Positions 8,515-17,854 of a stretch of 64,000 nucleotides of DNA are shown piece by piece. The translations under genes were made by a program, and so were the position numbers. The stretch lies in assembly GCA_963828755.1 (NCBI GenBank), contig CAWHFY010000008.1, positions 91,238 to 155,237 of the forward strand. Direction: 5' to 3'. Every line of letters begins with the position of its first letter. Within the stretch, counting starts at the first letter, position 1. Below the pieces are notes generated by a model. The model did not search any database. It was given only the letters and a program-made list of their open reading frames with translations, and was not told the origin of the DNA. Origin of the DNA: WHSW01 sp963828755. Lineage in GTDB: Bacteria; Actinomycetota; Thermoleophilia; Solirubrobacterales; 70-9.

Positions 8515-9500
8515 GTGATCGGTGAGTTCGAGCTGATCGCGGCGATCCGCGACCGGATCGCCGCGGCCGGGGCGCCGCAGGCGCTCGGCGGCGCTGATCC
8601 TCGGCAGCGGCGACGACGCCGCGATCACCCGCCGGGACCTGGCCGCGGTGACCAGCGTCGACGCCCTGATCGAGGGCGTCCACTTTCGGGTGCCGCCGTT
8701 CTCACCGAGCCAGGTCGGTCGCAAGGCGCTCGCGGTGGCACTCTCGGACCTGGCGGCGATGGGCGCCGAGCCCGGGCGAGGCCTACGTCCAGCTCGGGGT
8801 TCCCGCCGACCGCGGCGAGGACGAGTTGCTCGAGCTCGCCGGCGGGCTGGCCGACCTCGCCGCCGAGCAGCGGGTCGTGGTCGCCGGCGGCGACGTGACC
8901 GCGGCGCCGGTGCTCCTGGTCGCGGTGACCGTGGTGGGCCAGGGCGAGCCTGCCCGGCTGGTGCGCCGCGCCGGCGCGGCGCCGGGTGATCTGGTCGTCG
9001 TCACGGGCGAGCTCGGCGGGGCCGCCGCGGGGCTCGCCCTGCTCGAGCATCCGGAGCTTTCGGGGGCGTTGGCCGAGCCGGTCGCCGCGGCGCTGCGGCG
9101 CCGCCAGCTCGAGCCGGTACCGCGGCTGGCGGCGGGCCGTGCGCTCGCCGCGGCCGGGGCGAGCGCCATGATCGACCTCAGCGACGGGCTCGGCGCCGAC
9201 GCGGGCCACCTCGCGGATGCCGGCGGGGTCGGGTTCGCGATCGCGCTCGAGCGAGTGCCGATCCAGGGTGGCGTCGCCGAGGTCGCGGCCGCAGTCGGCG
9301 CTGACAGCTTCGACCTCGCCGCGGCCGGGGGCGAGGACTACGAGCTGCTGGCGACGATCGCGCCGGAGCGCTTCGAGGCGGCGGCGCAGGCCGTCGCCGC
9401 GACCGGCGTCTCGCTGACGACGGTCGGCGAGGTGACCGGAGGCGATTCGGTTCGGCTCAGCGACCGCGGGGCTGACCGACCGCCCGCAGGCTTCGATCAG
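8515..9500 (+). CDS. thiL: Thiamine-monophosphate kinase (frame-disrupted)
   Basis: Phosphorylates thiamine monophosphate to thiamine diphosphate. GTG at 8515 (IGEFELIAAI). The ATP/metal motifs are LGSGDDAA, SVDALIEGVHF, AVALSDLAAMGAEP, IDLSDGLGADAGHL and AAGGEDYELL. The protein passes through three frames in order 1-2-3; single extra bases near 8590 and 8778 restore it. Homology ends at about GFDQL (9500). The last frame stays open further, while one more extra base would give a stop at 9537, so the exact end is unresolved. The 3' end meets the FlgM-like gene on the other strand. Confidence 0.82.
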
Positions 9501-9757
9501 CTGCGCTCGACGGCAAGTGCCCGGCGACCCCGCTTGACCAAGTGGAGCTTGCTCAGGATCGCCCCTGCGACCGCGTCCGCGTCAACGTCGTACCGGTTGA
9601 GTGCGATATCCCGCTTCAACTTCTTCAACCTTCCTCTGTCTTCCGCCGGATCGGCAACCTCGCGGTTCTCCCAGGCGGCTTCGGACCGCTCCGCGTTGCT
9701 CTTCACACTCACGGGATCGACGGGGCGAAAGCGCAGCGCGACCGTTCGCGCGTCCAC
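9497..9757 (-). CDS. FlgM-like anti-sigma factor domain protein
   Basis: 86-residue protein from a GTG at 9757. The C-terminal half (LKRDIALNRYDVDADAVAGAILSKL, split here as two overlapping helices) matches the anti-sigma-28 pattern of FlgM, in which a G/N-x-Y-x-V/I-D stretch precedes a helix of the type VAxxI/LxxxL. No flagellar gene lies in the window. Its bases are less GC-rich than the neighbours. It runs opposite to the thiL tail. The alternative is a small DNA-binding-like protein of unknown role; the FlgM call is from the motif only. Confidence 0.5.
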   Translation of the reverse strand: MDARTVALRFRPVDPVSVKSNAERSEAAWENREVADPAEDRGRLKKLKRDIALNRYDVDADAVAGAILSKLHLVKRGRRALAVERS

Positions 9758-9814
9758 CTAAACGGTCGTCCGATCCCCGGGTGGGAGCCCTTGTGCCCGC
9801 CTGGGGGGCGGCCC

Positions 9815-11503
9815 TCAGGTGCCGCCCGGGATCGAGACCCGTCGGCGGAGGACCAGCGCCAGCACCCCCGTGATCGCGCCCGCGAGGAAGCTCAGGGCGA
9901 GCATCGTCGGCAGGCCGATCTGCCCGTCGACGACCATCAGCGCGTAGGTCCAGGGGGCGTCGGCGCCGAGATCGAGCGCCGCCGCGACCGCGACGAGCGC
10001 GGCCAGCACCGGCACGCAGACGAGCGCGCAGGCGACCGCGGCGAGCGCGCGCCTGACGATCGACTCGGCCCCGGAGAGCAGCCAGACGTGTGCCGCCGGG
10101 GCGGCGAGCAACGCCAGGTAAGGGTTGGCGAGCCAAAGGGCCAGAGCGGCGAGCGCGGAGACCAGCCCGAGGCCGTACGGCGTCGCGTCGGGCGCCGCGC
10201 GGGCGGTGATCCCGCGACGGCGCAGCAGCCAGGCGCTCGCCGCCGCGACCAGGGCGATCACGGCGAAGACGATCAGCGCGCGGGTCTCGAGCCCATAGAG
10301 CCCGGGGTCGAAGGGGAAGTCGGGGCGCGGAACCGCCCCGACGAACGAGAGCGCGTAGAGGATCGCCAGCCCGCCGACGAACGGCAGGCAGCGGGCCGCG
10401 GCCCAGGCGGCCGACGCCCCGAGCGCCAGCCCCTGGCGGGCCGAGCGCGCGCACGAGTCGACCGCCGCGACCAGCGCCGGCAGGATCAGCGCCAGCGCGA
10501 GCGCCGCCAGCGCCCATCCGGGGACCAGGTTGTCGCCGAGCTCGATCCAGGTCGAGGGGCCATGGATCGGGTCGTCGGTGGCGACATCGAGCGCGCTGAC
10601 GATCGACTGCACCGCGCGCCCGAAGTCGTCGACCGTCTTCGGCGAGAGATCGGCCTCGGCGTCGGCGTCGGCGGGTAGCGGGCGCTCCCCCGCCGACGAG
10701 ATCGAGATGGCGTCGATGCCATCGGCGATCAACGGCGCCTGGTCGCCGAGCCCGGACGGGAAGGCGAGGCGCGCGATCTGCGTGAACGCGCCCGGGTCCG
10801 ATTGGACCGCTGAGGCCTGGACCTCGACCGCCCGCTCGGCGGTCCGGCGAAGCTGGATCGACCCGGTGCGGGTGCCGGTCGAAGTGGCCACCGAGTACGA
10901 GGGCTCGCGGGCGGCGGCGCCCGGCTGCGAGACGACGATCACGGCCTCGATCGAGTCGCGCTCGGGCAGCTCGTCGATCAATGCCTGGACGCCGGCCGCG
11001 CCGGCCGACGAGCCGCTCACCGAGGCGAGCACATATGTCTGCTCGTGGCTCACCCGGAACGCGTTGGCGAGCTCGATCAGGATCCCGGTCGCCGCAGCGC
11101 TCGAGGCCGCCCCGGGGGCGTTGGCGGAGTCGCGCGGGGCGGCGATCACGATCGTGCGATCGGCGTCGCCGGGCAGGGTGAGGAGGACGTTTCGCAGCGA
11201 GACCTCGCCGCCGTCGCGGTCGGTGGCGTCGAAGGTCTGCTCGCTGACCGCACCGGCCGGGATGTCGCCGAAGCGGTTGGCCACGAGGTCGGCGACCGCC
11301 GCGTCGCCCTCGCTGCCCGGCTCCCGGTCGGGCGTGGTGGTCGCGATCTGGCGCGCGATCGCGGCGGCACGGTCGCCCTCGAAGGTGCTCGGCGGCGTGA
11401 CCGGCTCGAGCGCGTCCGGGGCGCCCTCGAGCGAGAACATGACCACGACGACCGCCAGCAGGGCGGGCAGGAACGAGAGTCGGTAGAGGCGGAAGTCGAT
11501 CAC
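9815..11503 (-). CDS. Membrane protein with degenerate M28-type peptidase domain
   Basis: 562 residues from GTG 11503. One N-terminal membrane helix (YRLSFLPALLAVVVVMF), an extracellular domain of about 300 residues with the M28 aminopeptidase fold pattern, then about nine membrane helices. The zinc-ligand motif of M28 (usually H-x-D-S and later N/D-D/E) reads APRDSANAPGAASSAAATG, so the first His is gone and the second metal site is Ala/Ser. The layout resembles the eukaryotic GPI-transamidase subunit GAA1 and bacterial M28-membrane fusions. It is unlikely to be a working peptidase; a binding or scaffold role is inference. Confidence 0.6.
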   Translation of the reverse strand: MIDFRLYRLSFLPALLAVVVVMFSLEGAPDALEPVTPPSTFEGDRAAAIARQIATTTPDREPGSEGDAAVADLVANRFGDIPAGAVSEQTFDATDRDGGEVSLRNVLLTLPGDADRTIVIAAPRDSANAPGAASSAAATGILIELANAFRVSHEQTYVLASVSGSSAGAAGVQALIDELPERDSIEAVIVVSQPGAAAREPSYSVATSTGTRTGSIQLRRTAERAVEVQASAVQSDPGAFTQIARLAFPSGLGDQAPLIADGIDAISISSAGERPLPADADAEADLSPKTVDDFGRAVQSIVSALDVATDDPIHGPSTWIELGDNLVPGWALAALALALILPALVAAVDSCARSARQGLALGASAAWAAARCLPFVGGLAILYALSFVGAVPRPDFPFDPGLYGLETRALIVFAVIALVAAASAWLLRRRGITARAAPDATPYGLGLVSALAALALWLANPYLALLAAPAAHVWLLSGAESIVRRALAAVACALVCVPVLAALVAVAAALDLGADAPWTYALMVVDGQIGLPTMLALSFLAGAITGVLALVLRRRVSIPGGT

Positions 11504-11564
11504 AGGGTGTTGCTCGCGGTACGGGCCTGCATCTTGCCGACCCGGAATCGACGCGGCTCGCGTT

Positions 11565-11570
11565 TACGCT
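11565..11570 (+). promoter_or_regulatory. -10-like hexamer for the response regulator gene
   Basis: TACGCT ends 7 nt before the ATG at 11578. Confidence 0.4.
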
Positions 11571-11577
11571 TCGTTGC

Positions 11578-12294
11578 ATGGCGTCCGGCGGATCCGCGGG
11601 AAGCGAGAGGTCGGCGCGGATCCTGCTCGTCGACGACGAGCACTCCGTGCAGACCCTGCTCGCGTACCCCCTGCGCAAGGACGGCTACGAGGTGATCGCC
11701 GCTCACGACGGGCGCGAGGCGCTCGACCGCTTCGCCGAGCAGCGGTTCGACCTCGTCGTGCTCGACATCATGCTGCCGAAGCTCGACGGGATCGAGGTCT
11801 GCCGACGGATGCGCAGCCGCAGCCAGGTGCCGATCATCATGCTGACCGCAAAGGACGACGAGGGCGACAAGGTGCTCGGCCTCGAGATGGGTGCCGACGA
11901 CTACATCACGAAGCCGTTCTCGGTCGCCGAGTTCCGCAGCCGGGTGCGGGCCGCGCTGCGGCGCTCGGAGATGCTCAGCGCCGCGACCGCGCGCGAGCCG
12001 ATCGCCGCGGGGGCGCTCGAGATCGACTTCGAGCGGCGGGCCGTCACGGTGGCCGGCGAGGCCGCGAAGCTGACGTACGTCGAGTTCGAGCTGCTCGCTA
12101 CGCTCGCCGGCGCGCCCGGCAAGGTGATGACCCGCGAGGTGCTGCTCGAGCGCATCTGGGGCGACTCGGCCTACCGCGACCCGCGCACGATCGACGTCCA
12201 TATCCGCCACCTGCGCGAGAAGCTCGAGCCCGACGCGCGGCGCCCCGAGTACCTGTTCACGGTTCGCGGCGTGGGGTACAGATTCAGGGACTAG
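11578..12294 (+). CDS. OmpR/PhoB-family response regulator
   Basis: DNA-binding half of a two-component system. Receiver domain at residues 13-125 with the acidic pair in LLVDDEHS, the phospho-accepting Asp in LVVLDIMLPKLDG, Thr in IIMLTAKDDEGD and Lys in DDYITKPFS. A winged-helix domain at about 140-235 ends in RTIDVHIRHLREKL and FTVRGVGYRF. 238 residues, normal for the family; similar in build to MtrA/RegX3. The kinase follows 84 bp downstream and an HtrA protease after it, which suggests a role in sensing envelope stress. Confidence 0.93.
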   Translation: MASGGSAGSERSARILLVDDEHSVQTLLAYPLRKDGYEVIAAHDGREALDRFAEQRFDLVVLDIMLPKLDGIEVCRRMRSRSQVPIIMLTAKDDEGDKVLGLEMGADDYITKPFSVAEFRSRVRAALRRSEMLSAATAREPIAAGALEIDFERRAVTVAGEAAKLTYVEFELLATLAGAPGKVMTREVLLERIWGDSAYRDPRTIDVHIRHLREKLEPDARRPEYLFTVRGVGYRFRD

Positions 12295-12330
12295 GGGCTT
12301 CTTGGCGAGGTCACGAATGAACCTGGACCC

Positions 12331-12364
12331 GCCGAGACCGGACGCGAAGCGGAGGACCTCGGTG
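12331..12364. repeat. Dispersed repeat C, copy 1
   Basis: ACGCGAAGCGGAGGAC (12342-12357) is the reverse complement of a 15-nt word found at 16345 and 32587. Here it sits in the loop of an imperfect hairpin, GCCGAG (12331-12336) with CTCGGT (12359-12364), between the response regulator and kinase genes. Confidence 0.5.
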
Positions 12365-12378
12365 GAGTTGTTCCGTCT

Positions 12379-13791
12379 TTGAACTCGGTCCGCAACAAGC
12401 TGGCGCTCGTCTTCTTCGTGATCACCGCCGCCGCGGTCGGCTTCATCTACCTCTACGTCGTCCCGCAGCTTCGATCCAGCCTGACTGCGGAGAAGCTCAG
12501 CCGGCTCGAGCAGGTCGCCGCCGACCAGAGCGGCAGGCTGGCGGCGGCGATGCGCGACGGTGCCTCCGAGGGGCGCCTGCGGGCCCTGCTCGGCGACGTC
12601 GACCAGCGCAGCGGCGCCCGCGTGACGCTCCTCGGCGTCCGCCCGGGCGCGACCGGGCCCGAGCCGGCGTTCGTGGTCGCCGACTCCGAGCTCGAACGGA
12701 CCGCCCTCGCCCCCGGCTACCCGGCGGCCGCGGCGGCGCTGATCAACTCCTCGCCCGCGAGCGCGGTCGAGGGGGTCGGCGACGAACGGCTCGGCCAGAC
12801 CGCCGTGCCGCTGCTCGATGACGGCCAGCCCACGTGGATCGCAGTCTTCTCCGCGGGGCTGGCCGACGTCGACGACAACGTCGCTCTGATCCGCCGTCAG
12901 ATCCTGATCGCCGGGGCGATCGCGCTGCTCGCCGCGCTGGGCGCCGGCTACCTGGTCGCCGGCGCCCACGCCCGCCGCCTGCGCCGGCTCGAGCGCGCCG
13001 CCGAGACGGTCGCCGAGGGCGACTTCTCGAACCCGATCCGGGTCGACTCCACCGACGAGGTCGGCCAGCTCGCGATGACCTTCAACGAGATGCAAAAGCG
13101 GCTCGCGGTCCTCGACAGCGCTCGCAAGGAATTCATCGCCAACGCCTCGCACGAGCTCCGCACACCGATCTTCTCGCTCTCCGGGTTCGTCGAGCTGCTC
13201 ACCGAGGACGACCCCGACCCGGCGGAGCGCGAGCAGTTCATGGGCGAGATGCGCGCGCAGGTCGAGCGGCTGACGAAGCTCACGGTCGACCTGCTCGACC
13301 TCTCGAAGCTCGACGCCGACGCGATTCAGATGCGCCGCGAGCGGGTCGAGCTCGGCGAGCTGGCACGCCGAGTGGCGGCTGAGTTCGGGCCGACGGCCGC
13401 CGGCCACGGCACCGAGATCGCCCTCGAAGCCGACGGCGCGGGTGCCGCCAGGGCCGACCCGGACAGGGTCGCGCAGATCATGCGTATCCTCATCGACAAC
13501 GCGCTTACGCACACGCCTGAGGGAACGGCGATCAAGGTAGGGACGAAGACAGCCACGCAGACCGGCACGGCGAGCCTCGTCGTCATCGACGACGGCCCCG
13601 GGGTCGACGCGCGCTCGCGCGGGCGCGTCTTCGAGCGCTTCTACACAGGCGACGACGTCTCCGGCTCCGGGCTCGGGCTCGCGATCGCCCGCGAGCTCGC
13701 GGTGCGCATGGGCGGTTCGCTCGCGATGAGCAGCCACCGCGGCCGAACCGAGTTCGAGCTTCGCCTGCCCCTCGCCGGGGCGCCTCGATGA
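12379..13791 (+). CDS. Membrane sensor histidine kinase
   Basis: Partner of the upstream regulator. TTG start at 12379; membrane helices at about residues 8-28 and 178-198 enclose an extracytoplasmic sensor of about 150 residues. A HAMP domain follows (RRLRRLERAAETVAEGDFS), then the HisKA box FIANASHELRTPIFSL with the phosphorylated His, and the ATPase domain with N box ILIDNALTHTPEG, G1 DDGPGVD and G2 GSGLGLAIA. 470 residues. The stop overlaps the ATG of the HtrA-type protease (ATGA), so the protease is translated with the kinase. Confidence 0.93.
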   Translation: MNSVRNKLALVFFVITAAAVGFIYLYVVPQLRSSLTAEKLSRLEQVAADQSGRLAAAMRDGASEGRLRALLGDVDQRSGARVTLLGVRPGATGPEPAFVVADSELERTALAPGYPAAAAALINSSPASAVEGVGDERLGQTAVPLLDDGQPTWIAVFSAGLADVDDNVALIRRQILIAGAIALLAALGAGYLVAGAHARRLRRLERAAETVAEGDFSNPIRVDSTDEVGQLAMTFNEMQKRLAVLDSARKEFIANASHELRTPIFSLSGFVELLTEDDPDPAEREQFMGEMRAQVERLTKLTVDLLDLSKLDADAIQMRRERVELGELARRVAAEFGPTAAGHGTEIALEADGAGAARADPDRVAQIMRILIDNALTHTPEGTAIKVGTKTATQTGTASLVVIDDGPGVDARSRGRVFERFYTGDDVSGSGLGLAIARELAVRMGGSLAMSSHRGRTEFELRLPLAGAPR

Positions 13792-15026
13792 CCGCGCCCG
13801 CCCGCCTGCTGGCGGCTGCCGTGGCGCTGGTCGCGGCCGTTGTGATCGCCGGCTGTGGCGGGGACGGTGACACGACCACCGTCACCGTCGGCTCGACCTC
13901 CACCACCTCGACCGATTCCGGCTCGACGACCGGCGGCGCGGGCGACTCGCAGCCGGTCTCGGTCCCGGCCGAGGACGGCTCCTTCGACGCCCGCGCGATC
14001 TACGAGAACGCCTCGCCCGGCGTCGTCACCGTGATCTCGGTCTTCGACAACGCCAGCGGCGGGATCTTCGGCGGCGGCGGAGGCGGCGGCAGTGCCGGCG
14101 GCCAGGGCTCCGGGTTCGTGATCTCCGACGACGGCGAGATCCTCACCAACGCCCACGTGGTCACCGACGCGGAGACGACCGGGACGACCGGGCGCCCGCT
14201 GCACGAGGCCTCCGAGATCTATGTCCAGTTCGCTGATCGCAACCAGGTCCAGGCGGACGTGGTCGGCTTCGACCCGTTCGCCGACGTCGCCCTGCTCAAG
14301 GTCGACCCGGCGGACCTGGATCTGCAGCCGCTCAGCCTCGGCTCCGAGGGTGACGTCCACGTCGGCGACGCGGTCGCCGCGATCGGCAGCCCGTTCGGGC
14401 AAAACCAGTCGCTCTCGGTCGGCGTCGTCTCGGCCACCAACCGCTCGATCGATTCGCTGACCGACTTCGGCATCGACGGCGCGATTCAGACCGACGCCTC
14501 GATCAACCCCGGCAACTCGGGCGGCCCGCTGCTCGACGCGGCCGGCGAGGTGGTCGGGATCAACCAGCAGATTCAGACCGCGTCGGGTGGCAACGAGGGG
14601 GTCGGCTTCGCGGTTCCGATCGACCTGGCCGAGCGCTCGGTCGACCAGCTCCGCGACGACGGCGAGGTCTCCTACGCCTACGCCGGGGTCACCACGCAGC
14701 CGCTCTATCCCCAGCTCGCCGACCGGCTCGGGATCGACGCCGACACCGGCGCCCTGGTCTCCGAGGTGGTGCCGAACTCGCCCGCCGACGACGCCGGCCT
14801 GCAGGCGGGCAACGAGCAGATCCGCTTCCAGGGCCGCGAGGTCGACGCCGGCGGCGACGTGATCACCGCCGTCAACGGCGAGACGGTTACCGACAACGCC
14901 GATCTGCCCCGGATCGTCTCGCGGCTCAACCCGGGCGACACGATCACCCTCGACGTCGTCCGTGACGGCGACGAGCAGCAGGTCGAGCTGACGCTGGGCG
15001 AGCGCCCGACGTCCGTCAATCCCTAG
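13788..15026 (+). CDS. HtrA/DegP-type serine protease with PDZ domain, lipoprotein
   Basis: Envelope protease/chaperone. The first residues (TAPARLLAAAVALVAAVVIAG) end in a lipobox cysteine (IAGCGG) followed by a Thr/Ser-rich linker, so it is probably tethered outside the membrane by lipid rather than by a helix. The catalytic triad is His in LTNAHVVTD, Asp in FADVALLKVD and Ser in NPGNSGGPLLD. One PDZ domain occupies residues 300-400 (VVPNSPADDAGLQAGN). 412 residues. Co-translated with the kinase, which is a common arrangement for envelope-stress systems. Confidence 0.92.
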   Translation: MTAPARLLAAAVALVAAVVIAGCGGDGDTTTVTVGSTSTTSTDSGSTTGGAGDSQPVSVPAEDGSFDARAIYENASPGVVTVISVFDNASGGIFGGGGGGGSAGGQGSGFVISDDGEILTNAHVVTDAETTGTTGRPLHEASEIYVQFADRNQVQADVVGFDPFADVALLKVDPADLDLQPLSLGSEGDVHVGDAVAAIGSPFGQNQSLSVGVVSATNRSIDSLTDFGIDGAIQTDASINPGNSGGPLLDAAGEVVGINQQIQTASGGNEGVGFAVPIDLAERSVDQLRDDGEVSYAYAGVTTQPLYPQLADRLGIDADTGALVSEVVPNSPADDAGLQAGNEQIRFQGREVDAGGDVITAVNGETVTDNADLPRIVSRLNPGDTITLDVVRDGDEQQVELTLGERPTSVNP

Positions 15027-15077
15027 CGCCGCCAGTCCTCCCGTGACAGCCCCGGCCGCGGCGCGAGTGCAGGTGGC

Positions 15078-15083
15078 TATTCT
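15078..15083 (+). promoter_or_regulatory. -10-like hexamer for the TreT gene
   Basis: TATTCT ends 8 nt before the GTG at 15092. Confidence 0.4.
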
Positions 15084-15091
15084 GCGCCGCT

Positions 15092-16328
15092 GTGCTTCAG
15101 GAGGTTCCAGTCGGACATAAGGCACTCGCCGACTACACCCACATCGCTGGGCGGGGTTTGATCGAGCAGATTCGCGAATCTCGCCGAGCCCCTTCAGGGA
15201 AAGTCCGTCCTCCACGTGAGCGCCACCGCGTTCGGCGGTGGCGTCTCCGAGATCCTCTACACGCTGGTCCCGCTGATGCGGGACGTCGGCCTCGACTGCC
15301 ACTGGCAGGTGATCTCGGGCCAGGAGGAGTTCTTCAACGTCACCAAGCTGATGCACAACTCGCTCCAGGGCGACCCGCAGGAGATCACCGACCAGCAGTG
15401 GGAGGTGTTCGAGGCCTACAACCAGATGAACGCGCAGTCGCTCGAGGGCGACTGGGACGTGATCATCGTCCACGACCCGCAGCCGGCCGCGTTCAAGCGT
15501 GACGCGGAGGACTGCGCCCGCCGCTGGATCTGGCGCTGCCACATCGATCTCTCGACCCCGAACCCGTCGACGATCGAGCGACTGAAGCCACTCATCACCG
15601 ACTACGACGCCACCGTCTGGCACATGGAGCAGTACATCCCCGACGGCCTGGACGGCGGGATCCTGAAGATCTGCCCCCCCGCGATCGACCCGCTGTCGCC
15701 GAAGAACATGGCCCTCTCGCCCGAGGACGCGGCCTTCGTCTGCGAGCAGTTCGGGATCGACACCGACCGGCCGCTGATCTGCCAGGTCTCGCGCTTCGAC
15801 CCCTGGAAGGACCCGATGGGCGTGATCGACGCCTACCGGTTGGTGCACGAGAAGGTCCCGGACGCGCAGCTGGCACTGGTCGGATCGATGGCGACGGATG
15901 ACCCGGAGGGCTGGGACTTCTTTCACCGCACCTTCCGCCACGCGGACGGTGACCCGGACATCAAGATCCTCAACAACCTCAACAACGTCGGCGCGATCGA
16001 GGTCAACGCCTTCCAATCGCAGGCCGACATCTGCATGCAGAAGTCGATCCGCGAGGGCTTCGGGCTGACCGTCGCCGAGGCGCTCTGGAAGGGCCGGCCG
16101 ACGATCGGCGGCAACGTCGGTGGAATCCCGCTGCAGATCGAGGACGGGGTCTCCGGCTATCTGGTCGATTCCTCCGAGGAGGCCGCGAAGCGCTCGATCG
16201 AGATCCTCGAGGACCCCGAGCTCGCCAAGCGCCTCGGCCGCGCCGGCAAGGAGCACGCCCGCGAGCATTTCCTCACCCCGCGCTTGCTGCGCGACTGGCT
16301 CGACCTCTTCACCGAGCTCGACACGTAA
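15092..16328 (+). CDS. treT: Trehalose glycosyltransferring synthase (GT4), frame-disrupted
   Basis: Predicted to make trehalose from an NDP-glucose and free glucose (TreT route). GTG at 15092. The N-terminus (LADYTHIAGRGLIEQIR) and the following SVLHVSATAFGGGVSEIL, VISGQEEFFNVTK-LMHNSLQGDP and the GT4 signature SIREGFGLTVAEALWKG with GGNVGGIP are characteristic of this clade. One extra base near 15174 separates the first 27 codons from the rest; without it the protein is about 411 residues, normal for TreT. The gene is followed 53 bp on by the OtsA gene, giving two independent trehalose routes side by side. Confidence 0.82.
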
Positions 16329-16344
16329 GCACGTTCCGCCCGCC

Positions 16345-16359
16345 TCCTCCGCTTCGCGT
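16345..16359. repeat. Dispersed repeat C, copy 2
   Basis: TCCTCCGCTTCGCGT, shared exactly with 32587-32601 and, on the other strand, with 12342-12356. It lies between the treT and otsA genes. Confidence 0.5.
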
Positions 16360-16368
16360 CTAGCCGAC

Positions 16369-16374
16369 TATGGT
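16369..16374 (+). promoter_or_regulatory. -10-like hexamer for the OtsA gene
   Basis: TATGGT ends 7 nt before the ATG at 16382. Confidence 0.4.
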
Positions 16375-16381
16375 GGGCGCG

Positions 16382-17848
16382 ATGACCGACCAGCGCCTCG
16401 TGATCGTTTCCAACCGAGGGCCGGCGGAGTTCGACCTCGACGCCGACGGCGAGCGCTCGGTGCGCCGCGGCGGCGGCGGCCTGGTCACCGCGCTCTCAGG
16501 GTTGGTCGCCAACCGCGGGGCGCTCTGGATCGCTTCGGCGATGACCGCCGAGGACGTCGCCGTCGCCCGGGAGGCCGAGGGGGGCGCGGCCCGGGTTGAG
16601 CTCGACGACGTCACCTACGACGTCCTCATGGTCGAGTCCGACGCCGAGGCGTACGACCGCTTTTACAACGTGATCGCGAACCCGATCCTCTGGTTCGTCC
16701 AGCACTACCTCTGGGACCTCTCGAACGCGCCCGACATCCGCCGCGAGGAGGTCGAGGCCTGGGACAGCGGCTACACAGTGGTCAACCGCGACATCGCGGA
16801 AGCCGTCCTCGGGACGATCGAGGACGAGCCGAAGCCGCTGGTGATGTTCCACGACTACCACCTGTACACCGCGCCGGCGATCGTCCGCGAGCAGCGACCC
16901 GACGCCTTCCTCCAGCACTTCGTGCACATTCCGTGGTCGCAGCCGGACAGCTGGCGGATCCTCCCGGCCCACTGGCGCGAGGCGATCTACCGCGGCCTGC
17001 TCGCCAACGACATCATCGGCTTTCACACCACCGCCTACTGCCGCAACTTCCTGCACTGCTGCACCGAGCTGATGGAGCTCGAGGTGGACCACGAGCGCGG
17101 CGCGGTGATCCACGACGACCGCGAGACCTGGGTCCGTGCGTATCCGCTCGGGATCGACGCGAAGCGCCTCGAGCGGGCCGCGGCCTCCGACCAGGTCGCC
17201 GAGTTCGAGCGCGAGCTGCTGCGCCGCCGGCGCGAGCACCTGATCATCCGCGTCGACCGCGCCGACCTCTCGAAGAACGTGCTGCGCGGGTTCACCGCCT
17301 TCGACGTCTTCCTCCAGGAGCACCCCGAGTTCCGCGAGCGCGTCACGTTCATCGCCCACCTGCAGCCCTCGCGCCAGGACGTGCCCGAGTACGCCGAATA
17401 CCTGGAGCGGATCGAGGCGCTGGTCGCGGTCGTCAACCACCGCCACGGGACGACGGACTGGATGCCGATCGACCTGCGCATCTACGAGAACTTCCCCGAA
17501 GCGGTCGCCCGCTACAAGCACTTCGACCTGCTGATGGTCAACTCGATCTTCGACGGCATGAACCTGGTCGCCAAGGAGGCCCCCGCGGTCAACACGCGCG
17601 ACGGGGTCGTGATGCTCTCCGAGAACACCGGCTCGCACGAGGAGCTCGGCGACTGCACGCTGACCGTGAACCCGTTCGACATCACCGAGCAGGCGGAGAC
17701 GATCCACCGGGCGCTGACCATGGACGCCGAGGAGCGCCGCCTGCGTGCCTCCCGCCTGCGCGAGATCGTTCGCGAGCGCGACCCGGGCGTGTGGATCTCC
17801 GAGCAGCTCGAGGACATCCGCCTCAAGCGGGAGGCCGGGACCGGCTGA
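16382..17848 (+). CDS. otsA: Trehalose-6-phosphate synthase-like glycosyltransferase (GT20)
   Basis: Transfers glucose from UDP- or ADP-glucose to glucose 6-phosphate. ATG at 16382 directly precedes the family N-terminus LVIVSNRGPAEF; a GTG 12 nt upstream is possible. Seen are GGGGLVTALSGL, the acceptor-site region FHDYHLYTAP, HIPWSQPDSWRILP, YPLGIDAKRL, RVDRADLSKN and the C-terminal KEAPAVNTRDGVVMLSENTG. 488 residues. No trehalose-6-phosphate phosphatase gene is adjacent. In some relatives this clade has unusual acceptors, so the exact product is uncertain. Confidence 0.85.
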   Translation: MTDQRLVIVSNRGPAEFDLDADGERSVRRGGGGLVTALSGLVANRGALWIASAMTAEDVAVAREAEGGAARVELDDVTYDVLMVESDAEAYDRFYNVIANPILWFVQHYLWDLSNAPDIRREEVEAWDSGYTVVNRDIAEAVLGTIEDEPKPLVMFHDYHLYTAPAIVREQRPDAFLQHFVHIPWSQPDSWRILPAHWREAIYRGLLANDIIGFHTTAYCRNFLHCCTELMELEVDHERGAVIHDDRETWVRAYPLGIDAKRLERAAASDQVAEFERELLRRRREHLIIRVDRADLSKNVLRGFTAFDVFLQEHPEFRERVTFIAHLQPSRQDVPEYAEYLERIEALVAVVNHRHGTTDWMPIDLRIYENFPEAVARYKHFDLLMVNSIFDGMNLVAKEAPAVNTRDGVVMLSENTGSHEELGDCTLTVNPFDITEQAETIHRALTMDAEERRLRASRLREIVRERDPGVWISEQLEDIRLKREAGTG

Positions 17849-17854
17849 GCCAGA

